NCBI GenBank assembly: GCA_035222895.1
Contig: JAVYIG010007913.1
Location: 1 to 64,000 of the forward strand
Direction: 5' to 3'
Length of the DNA stretch: 64,000 nt
Origin: Strongylocentrotus droebachiensis
Taxonomy: Eukaryota > Echinodermata > Echinoidea > Camarodonta > Strongylocentrotidae
Part shown: piece by piece, positions 35,379 through 45,915 of the stretch
Layout: each line of letters begins with the position of its first letter
Numbering within the stretch: position 1 is the first letter of the stretch
The notes under the pieces: model-generated
What the model was told of the DNA's origin: nothing
Databases searched by the model: none
The model's input: the letters and a program-made list of their open reading frames with translations, nothing else
Program-made: the position numbers and the translations under genes

Positions 35379-38300
35379 CGTTTAACCGAAAACCGTCCGG
35401 TTTTGACTGGCGGTTAAACGGAATTGGAGATATCCGTGATGTTACAGCACTACTTATACCACACGGTTGACCTCTACATGTTTACTTACACGACTTCTAA
35501 CATCGGAAACATAAGGGGTATACGTTGGCTCTCTAAAGTTCTCGGGCAATGCTGCTCCATCTGGGTTCTTGTTCTGTATCCTGAGCGAGCGCGGTCTTCG
35601 TTCCACAGGGGCAGACTCCCTCTTCTGGCTAAATTTCAAACAAAATATAAACAAACCTTGTGGATAGAGCACCTACAGTACATGTATTTTTGTCTATGAC
35701 TTATGAAACATAACATGCACCGAACACAAAATGAATTCTAGCAAAAACTGTGTATGAAATGTTGATAAAAGGTCAAATTCTTGATATTTTATTCACAAAC
35801 CTCAACATTTTATATACCAGGTACCCGTTTACTACACCTGGATGGAGAGTGGCAAATGTAGAATATCTTGCCACTTTACACCTAACAAGCAATGCTTCCA
35901 AGTAGGTTTGTTTTTTTCATTTCTTGTAACCAAATAATTTTGCATTACAAGACTATAAAAACAATGCCAAAGATATTTCAAAGCTAATTTTCTGTTATAT
36001 CGTTACATTATTGTTTCTCATTGTTTATATTATGTGGAAAGAAATGAAAATAAACTTGCTCTGTATAAAGCGACTACTACTAGGCCTATACTACTAAAGG
36101 AAATAAGTGCTGTGGCGAAAACTCAAATCGCGAACCATGTGATCCAGTCTGTTGACGTATCAACTAGACCAAAACACCTCTGTATGAGACTACAAAAAAC
36201 CTCTATACCTCTATGGGGAGGAGATATTTCCTAATTCAACAAGTTATCAGACTCTGCCTACCTCTTAAGTCCTCTGGTCTGTCTCTTGGGTTTCTGGGCC
36301 TGCGGTGTGAGCGCCAAGAAATTCTCCTTAGCCTGAAAGATCAAGGTCAAAGGGTCAAACGTTCAAAGATTAACAGTGAGTAGAGAGCTATAGTATGAAG
36401 GAGCAAATTTTCCTATAATATTTGTTGTTAATGATAAAGAAAAGACAGATGTAGCATTTATAGCCAATCAAAATAGACAGTGTTACAAATACATTGTAGG
36501 TCATAGTTATACAGACATATATATATATATCACAATATAGCATACCAGGTATATGGCCCAGGACAATTGATTTGCCAAAACAAGGCATAAATTATAAACA
36601 TAAAACATACAGTCAACAGATATGATACATATTTCAATGAGATTATGAGGTAATTAACATTTCAGAAATATTAATTAAATATAAATACATTAAATATATG
36701 TGTTGTTTTTATCATGAGAGTGATGGGGTAAGCAACGTGGGGTATATTGATGACCGAGGGCGGTAGACTAGAGAGAGAGAGAGAGAGAGAGAGAAGAAAA
36801 GCACACTTATGTTAGACCAAAAAATTAATTTGTACAACGTAAAAGGTGTATACCCTTATACAAAACAAAATGAGTGAAGAAAGAAATGATCCAATAAAAA
36901 GGAAAAAATGGCCTCGTTACTTAGTGGGTGAAATTCAGTGGTCTGAATGACCTATAACCTCTGACCCTATCAAACTGACCTTGAAGATATCAAGAGAAGC
37001 AAAGAAGTCTGCATTCTTTGATATGTTCTCCAGCCTCCTCTTCTCATATTCTGATAAACCGGGGGTCTCCTTCTCATCGTCACTCTGCAAATGAATTCCA
37101 CACATTAAGAAAACAAATCACAACTACTGTCAATGCATTTCTTTTTTCAAAATGTACACATGAATGCATTACTGTAAGCCTAAATACAACAATAAAAGCA
37201 TTTTTATATTCAGAGTATCTTCAAAATTGCAGGTATATAGTGGCATGGTTGCTATTTCATCAACATGCAAAAATGAGCTAGCTATGAAAGCATCTAAAAA
37301 TGGATTTTATGAAATTCGGCTTTGCCATTAGAAAAAACAAAGACAAATTTAAACAAAACAAAAACAAACCTGAGGAAAATTAGAAACCAAAGTTTGCCTT
37401 TGAAGGATAATGCAGCACGATGTTTTAACAGGAAAGACGGTTCCAATAGACATTACATGTATTGTTCTTTCTTCTTTTGAAATTGTACACATTTTTTCTG
37501 ATTTTGTTCTTCCTGATGCTTACCATTTCAGAGTCTGGCTCTTCCTTCAGAGGTTTGATATCAACCATCATCTCCTCTTCTTCCTCCTCCTCTTCTTCTT
37601 CCTCCTCCTCCCACTCCTCCTCCTCATCCGTCTCCTCCTCCTCCTCCATCTTCACCTTCTTCTTCTGGCGTCTCTTAACATTTTCCTTTAAGACATCAAT
37701 CCTCGTCAGCGAGGACTTGGCCTTCTGTGTGATTCTAGGGGAGCGCCTGGTGCCTCGTAAAGGTTTGTTATCAGGTGTCTCAACTTTCAAACTTACAGCA
37801 GACTGCATACACAAAAACAATAAAAAGGAGACAAGGTCAAAGATAATTAGAAAAGGAACATGGGTTCCTATAAATTCTACCCCTCTCCCTTTTGATTTTC
37901 TTCTGTCTCAAGAATCAAAGATAATGTATAAACCTGTGGCTTTGGCCATGCAGCAAATTGAATTGTAATTTACAAGAAATAATGTGGTTAGGGGCTAAGT
38001 TAGGCATTTTATTAAATTCCTGGAGACAAGACTGCCCTACCTGTCAGTCACAGTCACAGTTTATCACAATTTTTTCTTCTTCTTCTTCTTACTTTTACTT
38101 CTCACCACACAAGGACACAATGACACAAATGAATGAACTGTATTATACCTCCACCTAAGCTTTTAAGCAATATCAAAGGTCGAGGTACGAAACGTCCATC
38201 TTTGTTAAGGGGATCAATGAAGCATTTTGACTTTACTTTAGCTGCATATATTAGTTATCATGACAAGCCCGCCACAAGGCTAGAATATTTTAGAATTTCT

Positions 38301-38836
38301 TAATTAGAACTGTAGACCTTTTACATTCAAAACACCAGACCTGCCTAATAATAGTACTATTTGATACACCAGACGGACGCGGTGCAGTGGACTGTCTAGA
38401 CTAGATCTACTTTTCCTGGAAGAAGAACTAGACAGTAGACTCTACTCTCTAGATCTAAGTCTTGCAAGACAGGCCAAGTGAATCAGCTAAGTAATAGGAC
38501 GGAGAGATCCAAGCAATTGTCTCTAAACTAAAGTACTGAATTTGAGTGAAATCAGTTGTACAGTGGTGTTTGAAATGTTGAGAATCAATATTGCAGTGCA
38601 GCTGTCTACGTGTGACCGGGATCGGAGATCCCCGTGCCCAGTCGCTGCCCGTGGCTAGCTGGCCCGCACCTGCAGCTGTCATGTTCTGTTTCAGTGTCTG
38701 CACCAAACAAGCAACAAACCTTTTTCACTCTTGACTTTGATGATTTCGAAGCAGAAGTACTTGTACCACCACCAGCCGTGAGTAAAGGGGTTCCTCTTGC
38801 GGCTTTTCGATTGGAGAGTCTACTTTTAGGAGCCAT
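22890..38836 (-). CDS. WDR76: WD repeat-containing protein 76, copy 2 (complete)
   Basis: Fourteen exons on the minus strand: 38836-38720, 37802-37524, 37084-36980, 36332-36262, 35628-35490, 32488-32337, 32050-31897, 31126-30968, 29765-29635, 29034-28933, 28180-28028, 26248-26183, 24841-24739 and 23039-22890. They total 1881 bp, encoding 626 residues plus TAA. The start MAPKSRLSNRKAARGT is chosen as the first Met in a basic N-terminus joined in phase. Residues about 40-130 are basic then a long Glu run. SEYEKRRLENISKNADFFAS is the Cmr1-family N-terminal helix. The propeller follows (AKVVPDRIFSVAVHPSVEKT, AGDKWGKIGLWD, SYDGTVRCGDF, ALWDIR with a WDxR motif, TGRWLT, FHPTRD). Length matches vertebrate WDR76. 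Expected role: nuclear chromatin/DNA-damage adaptor that can pair with DDB1-CUL4. The exon at 29034 starts six bases later than in copy 1 because its AG is lost. The gene lies tail to tail with copy 1. Confidence 0.9.
23120..23521 (-). mobile_element. TTAA-flanked MITE in the last intron of copy 2
   Basis: TTAA at 23120 and 23518 bracket aggtaaagatcagttttgg and the tggtctttatc end. It matches 10930-11320 in reverse. It contains a run of C at 23149-23158. Confidence 0.7.
23879..24189. mobile_element. MITE with TIR ggggggtgtttcacaaagat
   Basis: Inverted ends ggggggtgtttcacaaagat and atctttgtgaaacacccccc continue into cctaagt and acttagg. A reverse-oriented copy of the same length is at 56238-56547. 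The terminal gtgtttcacaaag is shared with the shorter hairpin family at 15931-16374. Confidence 0.85.
24857..25407. mobile_element. TTAA-flanked MITE at a splice acceptor, with internal triplication
   Basis: TTAA at 24857 and 25404, ends agataaagttgag and ggtttatctttaa. The interior has three ~90-bp tandem units (25112-25385; ttaccaaaattgtttggcaa ... gtgagaattcattttctttt). Copy 1 has the uninterrupted site catctcaactttg. The left end lies 16 bp from the 3' splice site of the exon starting at 24841. Confidence 0.85.
25795..26172. repeat. Dispersed repeat, copy of 32520-32920
   Basis: Shares gtttaacaatgtt, tgcatagccctacgtgtcat, actcgttttccccaatagac and gcatgagctaaatccagga with 32520-32920 in the same orientation. 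It begins near TTTAAAGG and ends CCCTTTAA, another TTAA-type element. Confidence 0.75.
26640..27110. mobile_element. Imperfect palindromic element centred near 26890
   Basis: Inverted pairs are gcgcctatcatcactggtg (26751) with caccagtgatgataggcgc (27015), and gtagcctatccgatatgtg with gcatatcaggtaggctagcc. The centre holds AT-rich spacer. The minus-strand frame 26577-26765 lies in it and has no family match. Confidence 0.65.
27471..27594. mobile_element. MITE with TIR gagtttggccaac
   Basis: Ends gagagtttggccaacccgg and aagttggccaaactct are inverted. It interrupts a repeat shared with the copy 1 3' flank (ctgaactgatgaactttctg, 16577), which resumes after it. Confidence 0.7.
28343..28680. mobile_element. 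MITE copy with TIR acatgtttagcgtcc
   Basis: Reverse-orientation relative of 1008-1325 with the same ends and the same ccctgacagtcgggctattt interior. A- and T-rich tracts occupy much of it. Confidence 0.75.
28715..28895. repeat. Fragment of the 20815-21314 MITE family
   Basis: Contains gctatacaacatcataaaga and ends ccaaaactttgtattacctt with TTAA. The left end is missing. Confidence 0.65.
29215..29515 (+). mobile_element. tRNA-derived SINE antisense in copy 2
   Basis: Head gttgtcttggtcgagtggat and ggttcgagtcccg (A and B boxes), body gccaggcctataatctccct, tail of ATT/ATC repeats. A headless relative sits at the same intron position in copy 1 (6700-6945). Confidence 0.8.
29516..29556 (-). pseudogene. 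Partial duplicate of the 3' end of WDR76 exon 9
   Basis: Minus strand actggaaacgtagttgtagt ... gatcgaggtaaata repeats the end of the real exon (29765-29635) including its GT donor. It lies between the SINE and the MITE arm. It has no acceptor of its own. Confidence 0.8.
29800..30030. repeat. T+A microsatellite (attt)n
   Basis: Imperfect tttatttattcattc-type repeats. They correspond to the A-rich tract split by the solo LTR in copy 1. Confidence 0.85.
30430..30542 (+). repeat. SINE tail remnant
   Basis: cattctagcgccttgagcgt ... gtgtgcgctctataaga followed by an ATT microsatellite (30498-30540), the characteristic 3' end of a SINE. Confidence 0.55.
30631..30958. mobile_element. MITE with TIR gttaactcatatcctgccat
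   Basis: Left gttaactcatatcctgccat and right atggcaggataagagttaac. A fragment of the interior recurs at 2380-2475. It abuts the exon ending at 30968, with its right end 10 bases from the splice donor. Confidence 0.8.
31190..31328. mobile_element. Hairpin MITE (cgtttcacaaagcc family)
   Basis: Same family as 15931-16374 and 22737-22885: cgtttcataaagcctttttt ... gacaagttttgtgaaacgcc. Confidence 0.85.
31465..31828. mobile_element. hAT-like MITE, TIR cagagatgccaacc, 6-bp target AAAAGA
   Basis: Starts cagagatgccaacc, ends ggttggcatctctg, and is flanked by AAAAGA at 31459-31464 and 31829-31834. A longer relative with the same ends is at 33403-34131. CAGAG/CAGGG ends are typical of hAT elements. 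Confidence 0.8.
32520..32920. repeat. Dispersed repeat, copy of 25795-26172
   Basis: See the shared words at 25795-26172. Ends ggatccgtttaacaatg and atcggatctctttaaa are weakly inverted. Confidence 0.7.
33095..34500. repeat. Tandem ~110-120 bp repeat (gacctcatgacccaaaaatc)
   Basis: Units contain tgacctcatgacccaaaaat, tcagttcattggctctgcaa, ggcaggaatccatcaatctg and tttgcatacataatgagcc. At least five partial units span 33100-33405 and 34132-34400, split by the hAT-like insertion. The right end is a ggacggacgtacggtac array (34410-34460) followed by aatgcctccggctacttcgt. Confidence 0.8.
33403..34131. mobile_element. hAT-like element, 729 bp, 6-bp target CTTTGA
   Basis: Starts cagggatgccaacc, ends agttggcatctctg, and is flanked by CTTTGA at 33397-33402 and 34132-34137. 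A GC-rich core is at 33770-33860 (ctgggcgggcggtagcggcg). No transposase ORF, so it is non-autonomous. Confidence 0.8.
34851..35450. mobile_element. TIR element (gtgctgtagtcaaacg) with the same captured RT fragment
   Basis: Ends gtgctgtag and gttacagcac are flanked by TA. Subterminal blocks gtttaaccgtccggt and accgtccggttttgactggc are also inverted. The interior (about 34965-35322, plus strand) is the same RT fragment as at 20200-20575, bordered by long T and A runs. A start-like relic tagtgctgtagccgaaccgc is at 6939. Confidence 0.7.
34965..35322 (+). pseudogene. Non-LTR reverse-transcriptase fragment, second copy
   Basis: Reads taccacaaggttctatccta (PQGSIL) and aatgtacattaatgatctta (INDL). 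It is closely similar to 20200-20575 but more broken, and runs into a poly(A) tract at 35323. Confidence 0.7.
36338..36960. other. Intron of WDR76 copy 2, no element recognised
   Basis: AT-rich with short AT and GA microsatellites (36518-36530; GA at 36773-36793). No exon or transposon end is seen. Confidence 0.6.
37562..37650 (-). repeat. GAG/GAA trinucleotide tract encoding the Glu run
   Basis: Within exon 2 of WDR76 copy 2 the minus strand encodes more than 25 acidic residues almost without break. The tract is likely to vary in length between individuals. Confidence 0.85.
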
Positions 38837-39060
38837 GTCCGATAATTTGTAGACCAATTTAGCACTCAGAACAATTTTTGGCGATGACACTGCACTGCGT
38901 TGGTCGGGAGCCAAGTACGCGGTGTACAACAACACACTCTACATACACAGTACACGTGCACTGTACTGAGCTTGTGAGTGAACTTTGTTACATAATAGCG
39001 CGCGCTTTGATTACGAAACGTCAAGATATGGCAACCTCGTCTCCGGGAAATCAAGCATTG
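38837..39060 (-). promoter_or_regulatory. WDR76: Candidate promoter and 5' UTR of WDR76 copy 2
   Basis: GC-richer sequence than its surroundings lies upstream of the start codon, with no TATA box at the expected place. The frame is open upstream to 38935 but lacks a better start. Placement is by position only. Confidence 0.4.
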
Positions 39061-39079
39061 GTACCGTAGTAGATGATGA

Positions 39080-39104
39080 TACCCCCCCCCCCCCCCCCCC
39101 CCCC
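39080..39104. repeat. C homopolymer
   Basis: A run of about 24 C in the candidate upstream region of WDR76 copy 2. Confidence 0.95.
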
Positions 39105-39249
39105 GTTTAATATTTACTATTTCATTAATATGGATATTTATATTATAAAATAGGTAGGCCATATATAACTTTTTTTTTTTTAATTCAAACTTTCCGGGAG
39201 AAGACCCGGCCCCCCCTCAAACTGTCAAAGGCTCATATATTTCCAGGAA

Positions 39250-39455
39250 TGTTGGTACCATGGTAACCATTTTTATTGTCCAAATTACCACTCCACCATA
39301 GTAACCATGGTTATCATGGTACCAACACAATGAAATACATAGGGTCATCAAACAATGTATTTCATTGTTTTGGTACCGATTGCCATCATGAGTGGATGCC
39401 CGGGAGTGGATGGTAATTTGGACAACAACAAAAACCCATGGTTACCACGCTTGTT
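39250..39455. mobile_element. Palindromic repeat with gttaccatggtaacc words
   Basis: ttggtaccatggtaaccatt, accatggttatcatggtacc and acccatggttaccacg surround gtccaaattaccactcc and ggtaatttggac in inverted order. Probably a foldback element. Confidence 0.6.
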
Positions 39456-39984
39456 ATGCTTTATAATCTATTGATATTACCGTACAACATATTGCAATTT
39501 AGTATGGGCCACCGGCGCCAAAACCATGCAAGATCAACTCTATTTATTTATAGCCAAAGAAAGCCTTTCGCATATTACTGGTTCACCATATTTATATCTC
39601 ACATGCACAAGTCGAATATTTTACAAAAACCTTAACAGTATTCGACATAAATTCGCTACAAAGTCTACTAATCATGTTTAAGTATTTAAATAATATATGC
39701 TCCCTCTTTCATTTCAAAACTTTTACACTATGAATAAAGCCATTCACTCTTACCCTACCTGTAATTCTCAAATTTTACTCTAGTAAACCCGAAATTACTT
39801 ATTGCCCATAGATCCCTAAGACACAGGTCCTGACCTGTGCAACTCTCTCCCAGAATCTATTATAAATCATATTGCTCCCTCTTAAGGCCAAAGTTAGAAC
39901 GATGTTCAAAATATTCAAAGTAAAATTTCTGTGTCAGCTATTCAGTCTTTGTCATAGATCTCTTTTTTTCATTCGAATCATTAT

Positions 39985-40095
39985 CATCATCTTCATCATC
40001 ACCATCGTCATCACCATCATCATCATCATCATCATCATCATCATTATTATCATTCTCATCATCATCCTCATCTGTAATGTCAATATCACCATAAT
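39985..40095. repeat. (CAT)n microsatellite
   Basis: About 100 bp of cat/atc triplets. The poly-Ile frame over it is an artefact. Confidence 0.95.
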
Positions 40096-40099
40096 CCAT

Positions 40100-40783
40100 T
40101 TTTGATTATCTATCCGTTCTGCTTAATAAATGTGTTAATCTATTTTATGAGTTTTGTCTGGGGCTGTCGTATTATCAAGCAATCTGCTTACAATGACAGT
40201 CCTTCTTCCGCAAATAATGTTATAATGTTTGAGGAAATTTAGTATTTATGATAGTTTATGATTTCTTTTTTGAAAATAACAATTTATATATACATAGACC
40301 TATTTTCTTATTTATAATTAATTGTCAGAAAAATACTTATTGTACGTTAATCGAACAAAATGTGTACTTACATGAATGCAGAAGAAAATCTAATCAAATC
40401 AAAATAAGTGCTAATATTCATAAGAATGTTTTTCAGCTCCACATCTGATGACAGCTAGTCACAAATACTGCCATTCCTGTTTTGTTATATTTTTTTTCCA
40501 AATCACCAGAAGAATTAATCCAAAAAATCGCAACATTTTGGTTTTGTGACGAAGCTGAATTTTCTCTCACCAGGTTTTTTTTTTAAATCACATACTACAT
40601 GTACTTTGCATTATTTTGTTGTGACCGAGGTCGACATTTGGCATTTGGCTATTCTCTCAACTCGTTTTCAACCACAATATGCACCGTGAAGAGTACATCC
40701 ACTATATAATAGGGTGACTGAAGGAATGGGAGCTCATTACACCGAATGATAGCCACCCCCCCCCCCCTGCCCCCCCTTGCCCC

Positions 40784-40815
<32 letters not shown>

Positions 40816-41830
40816 GGCTAGCACTACACTCAAAATAACAGAAAACTTTGGTTCTCAAAAAAGCCCGCTTTTTTGGGGGGGAGGGGGGGGGGGTGAGGTA
40901 CTCGATCACATATTAAGAAATAGCAGAGATATGCCGCTCTAATTGGGCATTTTTTCACAGAAATTGGAATCCTAAACATTGGTCCCATTTATAACAAAAA
41001 TATTACTAAACATGGGTCCGTTTTTTCAAAATGTCAACATTTTGAAAAATGGGCCTTTATTTCGAGAAAAATCCCCCAAAATGAACCTTACAGATGGGAA
41101 GGGGGTTCTAGGCTTGAGCGTCACACCCTCTTCCAAACTAAAACTAAGTATCCCCCCCCCCTCCCGGGGAGCCCGCCAAATATTATTAGTTGCGTTTGAA
41201 AGACCCCTTCGCAAGTCGGTGACGCGGATTAGCTCACTATAGCTATTATAAACCAAGTATAGGGAGATTTAACCAAAGGGACATTTCATTTGGTAGACTG
41301 TCTGTTCTTTCCGATTTTACTAAATCGACATTTCACAGAAAACTAGTTTAGCCTTTTTAACCGGGATTTGTAATGAATACCAAAACTCCTAAATATACAC
41401 ACTGTCTGAATGGCCTCACAATCGTAAACGTCTATTGTTAGAAATTATTGCCTCACTGCTCCTGACAAAAAGGCAAAAATCAACCGCAAAACACACGTTT
41501 TGTATACAGCATTACATATTATGGTTTATCGCGGCTTGCGGATATAACCCTCACAATTATGTTATGCTGGTTATGCTTCCCAGAAACGAATCGTTCGCTC
41601 CATATTGGATTGTCATCCAGAGATTTGTTTGTTACAAGGAAACATTTTGAAGTGTAGGTTAATATTGTGTTTGAAGTCTTGAAGTGTATGTTTAATTACT
41701 GTTTGTCGGATAAGTAATGATGTCCGTCCATTTCATTCTATTTAATCGCTTTAGTGAATCACCTTGGACTGTTTATTCTTGCGATTAAAAGACAAATATC
41801 GTGAATCGGAAAACAAACTTTGCGTAAGGT
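40100..41830. other. No gene recognised
   Basis: AT-rich sequence with C and G homopolymers and a CT/CA microsatellite at 40785-40816. Inverted words aaatgtcaacattttgaaaa are at 41028-41050. The frames present show no family features. Confidence 0.5.
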
Positions 41831-41834
41831 TTTA

Positions 41835-42017
41835 TGTTGTGTACCAACAGTCTAGCGGCAGTATGCTCAACGGAGGTACATAGAGGGATTTTTACAACAT
41901 ATTTTTGAACTCAGCGTTTCGAGCTAACTTTTAGCCTTCTTCGTATATTTTCTAAGTCGTAGTACCTGATCACCAGCGGATTTTTGCTCACATGAATGAC
42001 GTGAAAGAGTTTTTGAG
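41835..42017 (+). other. Possible untranslated first exon of the EF-hand gene
   Basis: A segment ending gtgaaagagtttttgag then gtaagaacg (a consensus donor) lies upstream of the EF-hand gene on the same strand. It has no long frame. The start is undefined. Offered as a leader-exon candidate only. Confidence 0.2.
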
Positions 42018-42624
42018 GTAAGAACGTGTTTAATTGTTTTTGCGATATGGAAGCATGTATAATGAGTTACGCTATGTCTAGTACAGTTTCACGGTGAAAT
42101 AATTATGAATTGCAATATATGCTAGAATATATGGGACGCTGTTTAATGGACTAGCTTATATGTCAATATAGACTTAACTTTCCTCTGCATGGTATCATTA
42201 ACAAAATTGGAAAATCCAAGGAATTTTATGCCATTATTTATGGTTAAGTTTAAATCCGATCTCAGTACAGGTCACTGTTGATAAGATCAGACCAAGCTAA
42301 GAGCTTGAGTCATCATACTATACCAAATTACAATCTTGAGGTATGTATTTTTTCAACTCATTTTTCATAACATGGTTTCTAATAACAATTCAGAGGCCCG
42401 TCATAATAAAGGGTTGATGTGAATCACAACTTATTTTCGATTGATACCAATCTAAACTATGTACATAAGAGATAGGAGACTGCAAACTTGCGATTGAAGA
42501 GGAGTTGCGATTGTTCGGGATCAATCATTCTTTATAAGACGGGCCCCTGGACAGGGGGTAAATAAGTTTTATTTGCTCATACACCAGATCATTCTGATTC
42601 TAGGAGTTGTAGAATGTTACTCAC

Positions 42625-43138
42625 TTAAAGGTACTATGTCCCTTTTGCAGCCAACCTCAAATTCTGTAGAACTTTGCAGGAATTATGAATATGTCATGTA
42701 TGTCCTATCTGTGAAATTTAAACGTTAGCAGTGTCCTAATATTCAAACTATGCAATGAAATCCGTTTACTTGCTAGACTTCACTGTCAGACACTATTGAG
42801 TGACTGACTGGCTTTTGTTCTTCTTTGGTAATAACATACATAAAATGAGCTGTAAAGGGTACATGAGCATTTTTCTACATCAATAACCCACTTCTTGTGA
42901 TGGCCAAAATTAAACTGATTGAACCATTCGGTATAATGGTCTGAAAATCAAGACTATTACTTATTGGCTCTATAGCTCCTAAGTCGATTTGACAACTAAT
43001 AGTCGTTATTTTCCCACTTGAAGACATTTTCAAGCCCCACCTTTTTTTAGGGAAGTTCTAAATTATTATTATCTTTCAAATGCCGTTGGAATTTAACCTT
43101 TTCATTTTTGGCCTGCAAATGGGACATAGTCCCTTTAA
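42625..43138. mobile_element. TTAA-flanked MITE, TIR aggtactatgtcccttttgc
   Basis: TTAA at 42625 and 43135 bracket aggtactatgtcccttttgc and the inverted gcaaatgggacatagtccct. 514 bp with no ORF. A truncated copy is at 21478-21862. Confidence 0.85.
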
Positions 43139-43469
43139 GAAGAGCCTTAACCTTTCATATCCATGTACATGTACTTCTTAAATCTATATACATGTAGTTG
43201 ACGATGCATAATATGTTGACATTATACGAGCAAGTGAGACGTGAACTGAGCATGAAGGAATGGGATTTTTTTTGGAAAGTCGGACAGAGTAAATAACACA
43301 TAACGGATAATACAATGCAAAAGGTAAAAGACATTATAAATTTGGCCGACCGTTAATGAGATAAAAGGAAATAATGTGAACATGACTCTGATGCAAAGAG
43401 TCTTTATATAGACCAGAGGCCGATGTGAAGGTTTATTTTGCAATTACAACCAAACAAATGTTTTAGCAA

Positions 43470-43645
43470 CCACCTACAGTATATAGAAAGACCACCTGTT
43501 TATAAAGACCATATTTTGTTATATCCCTTGAAAATTGGTTCTTATTGAAACGTGTACTAAAGGAACCTGTACATAATATAAAAGACCACCTGCCTATAAA
43601 AAACGACTATAGGCTTGTCTCAGGTGAGCGGTCTTTATACAGTTT
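43470..43645. repeat. Copy of the dispersed repeat at 745-915
   Basis: Words agaccacctgtttataaaga, tgtactaaaggaacctgtac and gcggtctttatacag. Non-coding. Confidence 0.5.
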
Positions 43646-43649
43646 TAAT

Positions 43650-45395
43650 GTATTAAGCATTACACAATGCAGGTATATATATATACCATACCCCTACCAT
43701 GCATGCATAATTATGTCAAACCCATGCACTTTTGTATCGCATTTTCATTACATTTTTCTTCCACGAAGAGTAAAGCTGCGGTTGTCCATAATTATGTACA
43801 TGTAGGAATAGGCCGAGCTCTCATTTTTGTTTTTAAGAAAAGGTCTCCATTTAACTTTTATCTACCCATTTACCCCTATGGCAAGCTCTTGTATCGTAAC
43901 ATCGCGTCCTTTCATTTAAATAATACAATAAAAGAAAGTCATAGAGAGATTATGAAAATAATTATCTGAATATTATCACTTGATATACAAACACGCAGAC
44001 AGACAGACAAACATTATAAACAGATCAAAGGTGGAGGTATATATAGCCCTAACAAGCTTGTAGTTATATGTCATCCAAAGAGGTACTATGTGTCCGATTG
44101 TTATACTTAAAAAGATAGGCTATTCGAATTACAACAAACTTGCAAAACTATGCTTGGTTTGAGAGAAGAAAACATGCCAAATGTCATTGGGTTAATTCAT
44201 TACCAGGCAACAATAGCAGCCTATATTACCCATAGGTATTTTAAAAACGTACTATTTAATTTTGCTCTGCTCAAATCAGTATAAAACATATTTATATATA
44301 TAATATATAAATATACAATATTTTTCACAGTGATTTCATTTTGGACATTGGTATTGATTATTACTCTACCTTGTATAGGTCAAAGGAATGGTAAACAGAA
44401 ACAACAACAAAGTTATTACCAGAACCCAACCCATTCCTCTGTAATGTTTCTACATGTTACCCTCGCAGGAAACCTAGCCTATGCCTAAACAGGGATCATC
44501 TGGGCGTAGCGTGGGTCTAAATATTACAGGGGCGCCATCATCACGGGGGCGGGGGGCGCCGGATGATCTGACAAGGCAGTTGAATATATAGGGAGGTTGT
44601 GGAAGCAGGGATGTATCACCTTCCCGTCGCGTCTCCACTGCCTCCCCCCCCCCCCCCCATTTCGATCGTCATTTAATAGACCGATTTACTAACATTGTAT
44701 GCATATTTTTTTGTAAACAAAGATTGTTCTTGACAATCTAAAAAGTTGTCTGAGACTTGTCCGACAAAGACAGTAACACATAATTATGCACACTGGATTC
44801 CAAGTATTTTAGTTCGTTCATTAATGACAGGTATAATGGAACAACTCGTCACTAGGTCCACAGGAAAGAAACCTTCATAAATTTGAATATGTTAGCGAAC
44901 TGGTCTACTATTGGGGGGGGGGGGTAACCCCATCCACCTCATCTGCCTTCCGAAGCTACGCCAATAGGAAACTTTGCACATACCATTCGTATGATTCAAT
45001 TATTGCGAATGTAATATAATTACATGAAATTTACATTAGGAAGACAAGTCTCATACAATAAGATCGATATTATATTATGTGAAAATCAAACAATTATTTA
45101 CAGGGACACGCTATGTGGTTTTTATTTGCATACAGGATAATAATTCGCGCTGAAATTACCAGGACAACTATGAAAAATTGGTCACCCATGTCCTCTGCAG
45201 ACAAAACAGAGTTCGGTTATAGAAACGAGAAAGACCGTGGGAGTGCTAGTCTCTCTTTATGACCCCAACCTTAATTTTAAGATTGTTGAACCTGTTCGAA
45301 ACGTCGAGCCACTCCCGCCACCCATCCTCTCCAATCGGCGCTATAGTTCTCCTTAGAACTATAAGCTAAGACAGATAACCAACAGTCTTTTTCAA
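43650..45395. other. No gene recognised
   Basis: Contains C and G homopolymers (44645-44660, 44914-44924) and the short phrase tagcgaactggtctacta, reminiscent of the MITE ends at 54592-54898. No exon is recognised. Confidence 0.5.
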
Positions 45396-45399
45396 AACT

Positions 45400-45510
45400 A
45401 CACCAACGGTCCTTTTTAGGACTACACACCCTCAAGGAAGATTACCGAGAGTCCTTTTCAGGACTCCTCAATCCTCCTTCTCTCACACATGGTGCATCCG
45501 CAATCCATAT
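45400..45510. mobile_element. Half copy of the hairpin MITE at 6445-6667
   Basis: ggactacacaccctcaagga, agattaccgagagtcctttt and cacatggtgcatccgcaat match one arm of the 6445 element. Confidence 0.7.
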
Positions 45511-45915
45511 TGAGTTCGTGTACTTGCGTGAGAATAAACGATATCAATTTTCATGAATATTACTGTGATTATGTATATTTCCTTATAGTTCTCTATACAA
45601 TGTTTGCGTCAAACCTGCCATTAGTTAAATGATAATGACGATTTACACGGTAAACATTTAAAAAGGTCATTTCCTTTTCCGTATTTGTCCAAATTCTACT
45701 CTCAGAAGTCCATTTAAAACAGAATAAAGGAATGTTTGTTTTCCATGTTCCAAGTGATTTCGTTAATCAAATGAATTTTGGGGAAAACTATGGGAGCCGG
45801 CGGTTTGACGCATTCACCCACGTTTGCCGTGGTTTAACAATAGGTTTAACAATGACTGTAATCAGTTTTTGAAATCATATTGTAGCTTTGTGATGTTTCT
45901 ACTTCTATTTCACAG

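Noticed and set aside
35211..35417. 68-residue frame with poly-Lys and poly-Phe
   Set aside because: Runs from the RT fossil into A and T homopolymers.
37462..37968. Poly-Ser frame opposite the Glu-rich exon
   Set aside because: Antisense shadow of WDR76 copy 2 exon 2.
39872..40105. Poly-Ile frame
   Set aside because: Translation of the CAT microsatellite.
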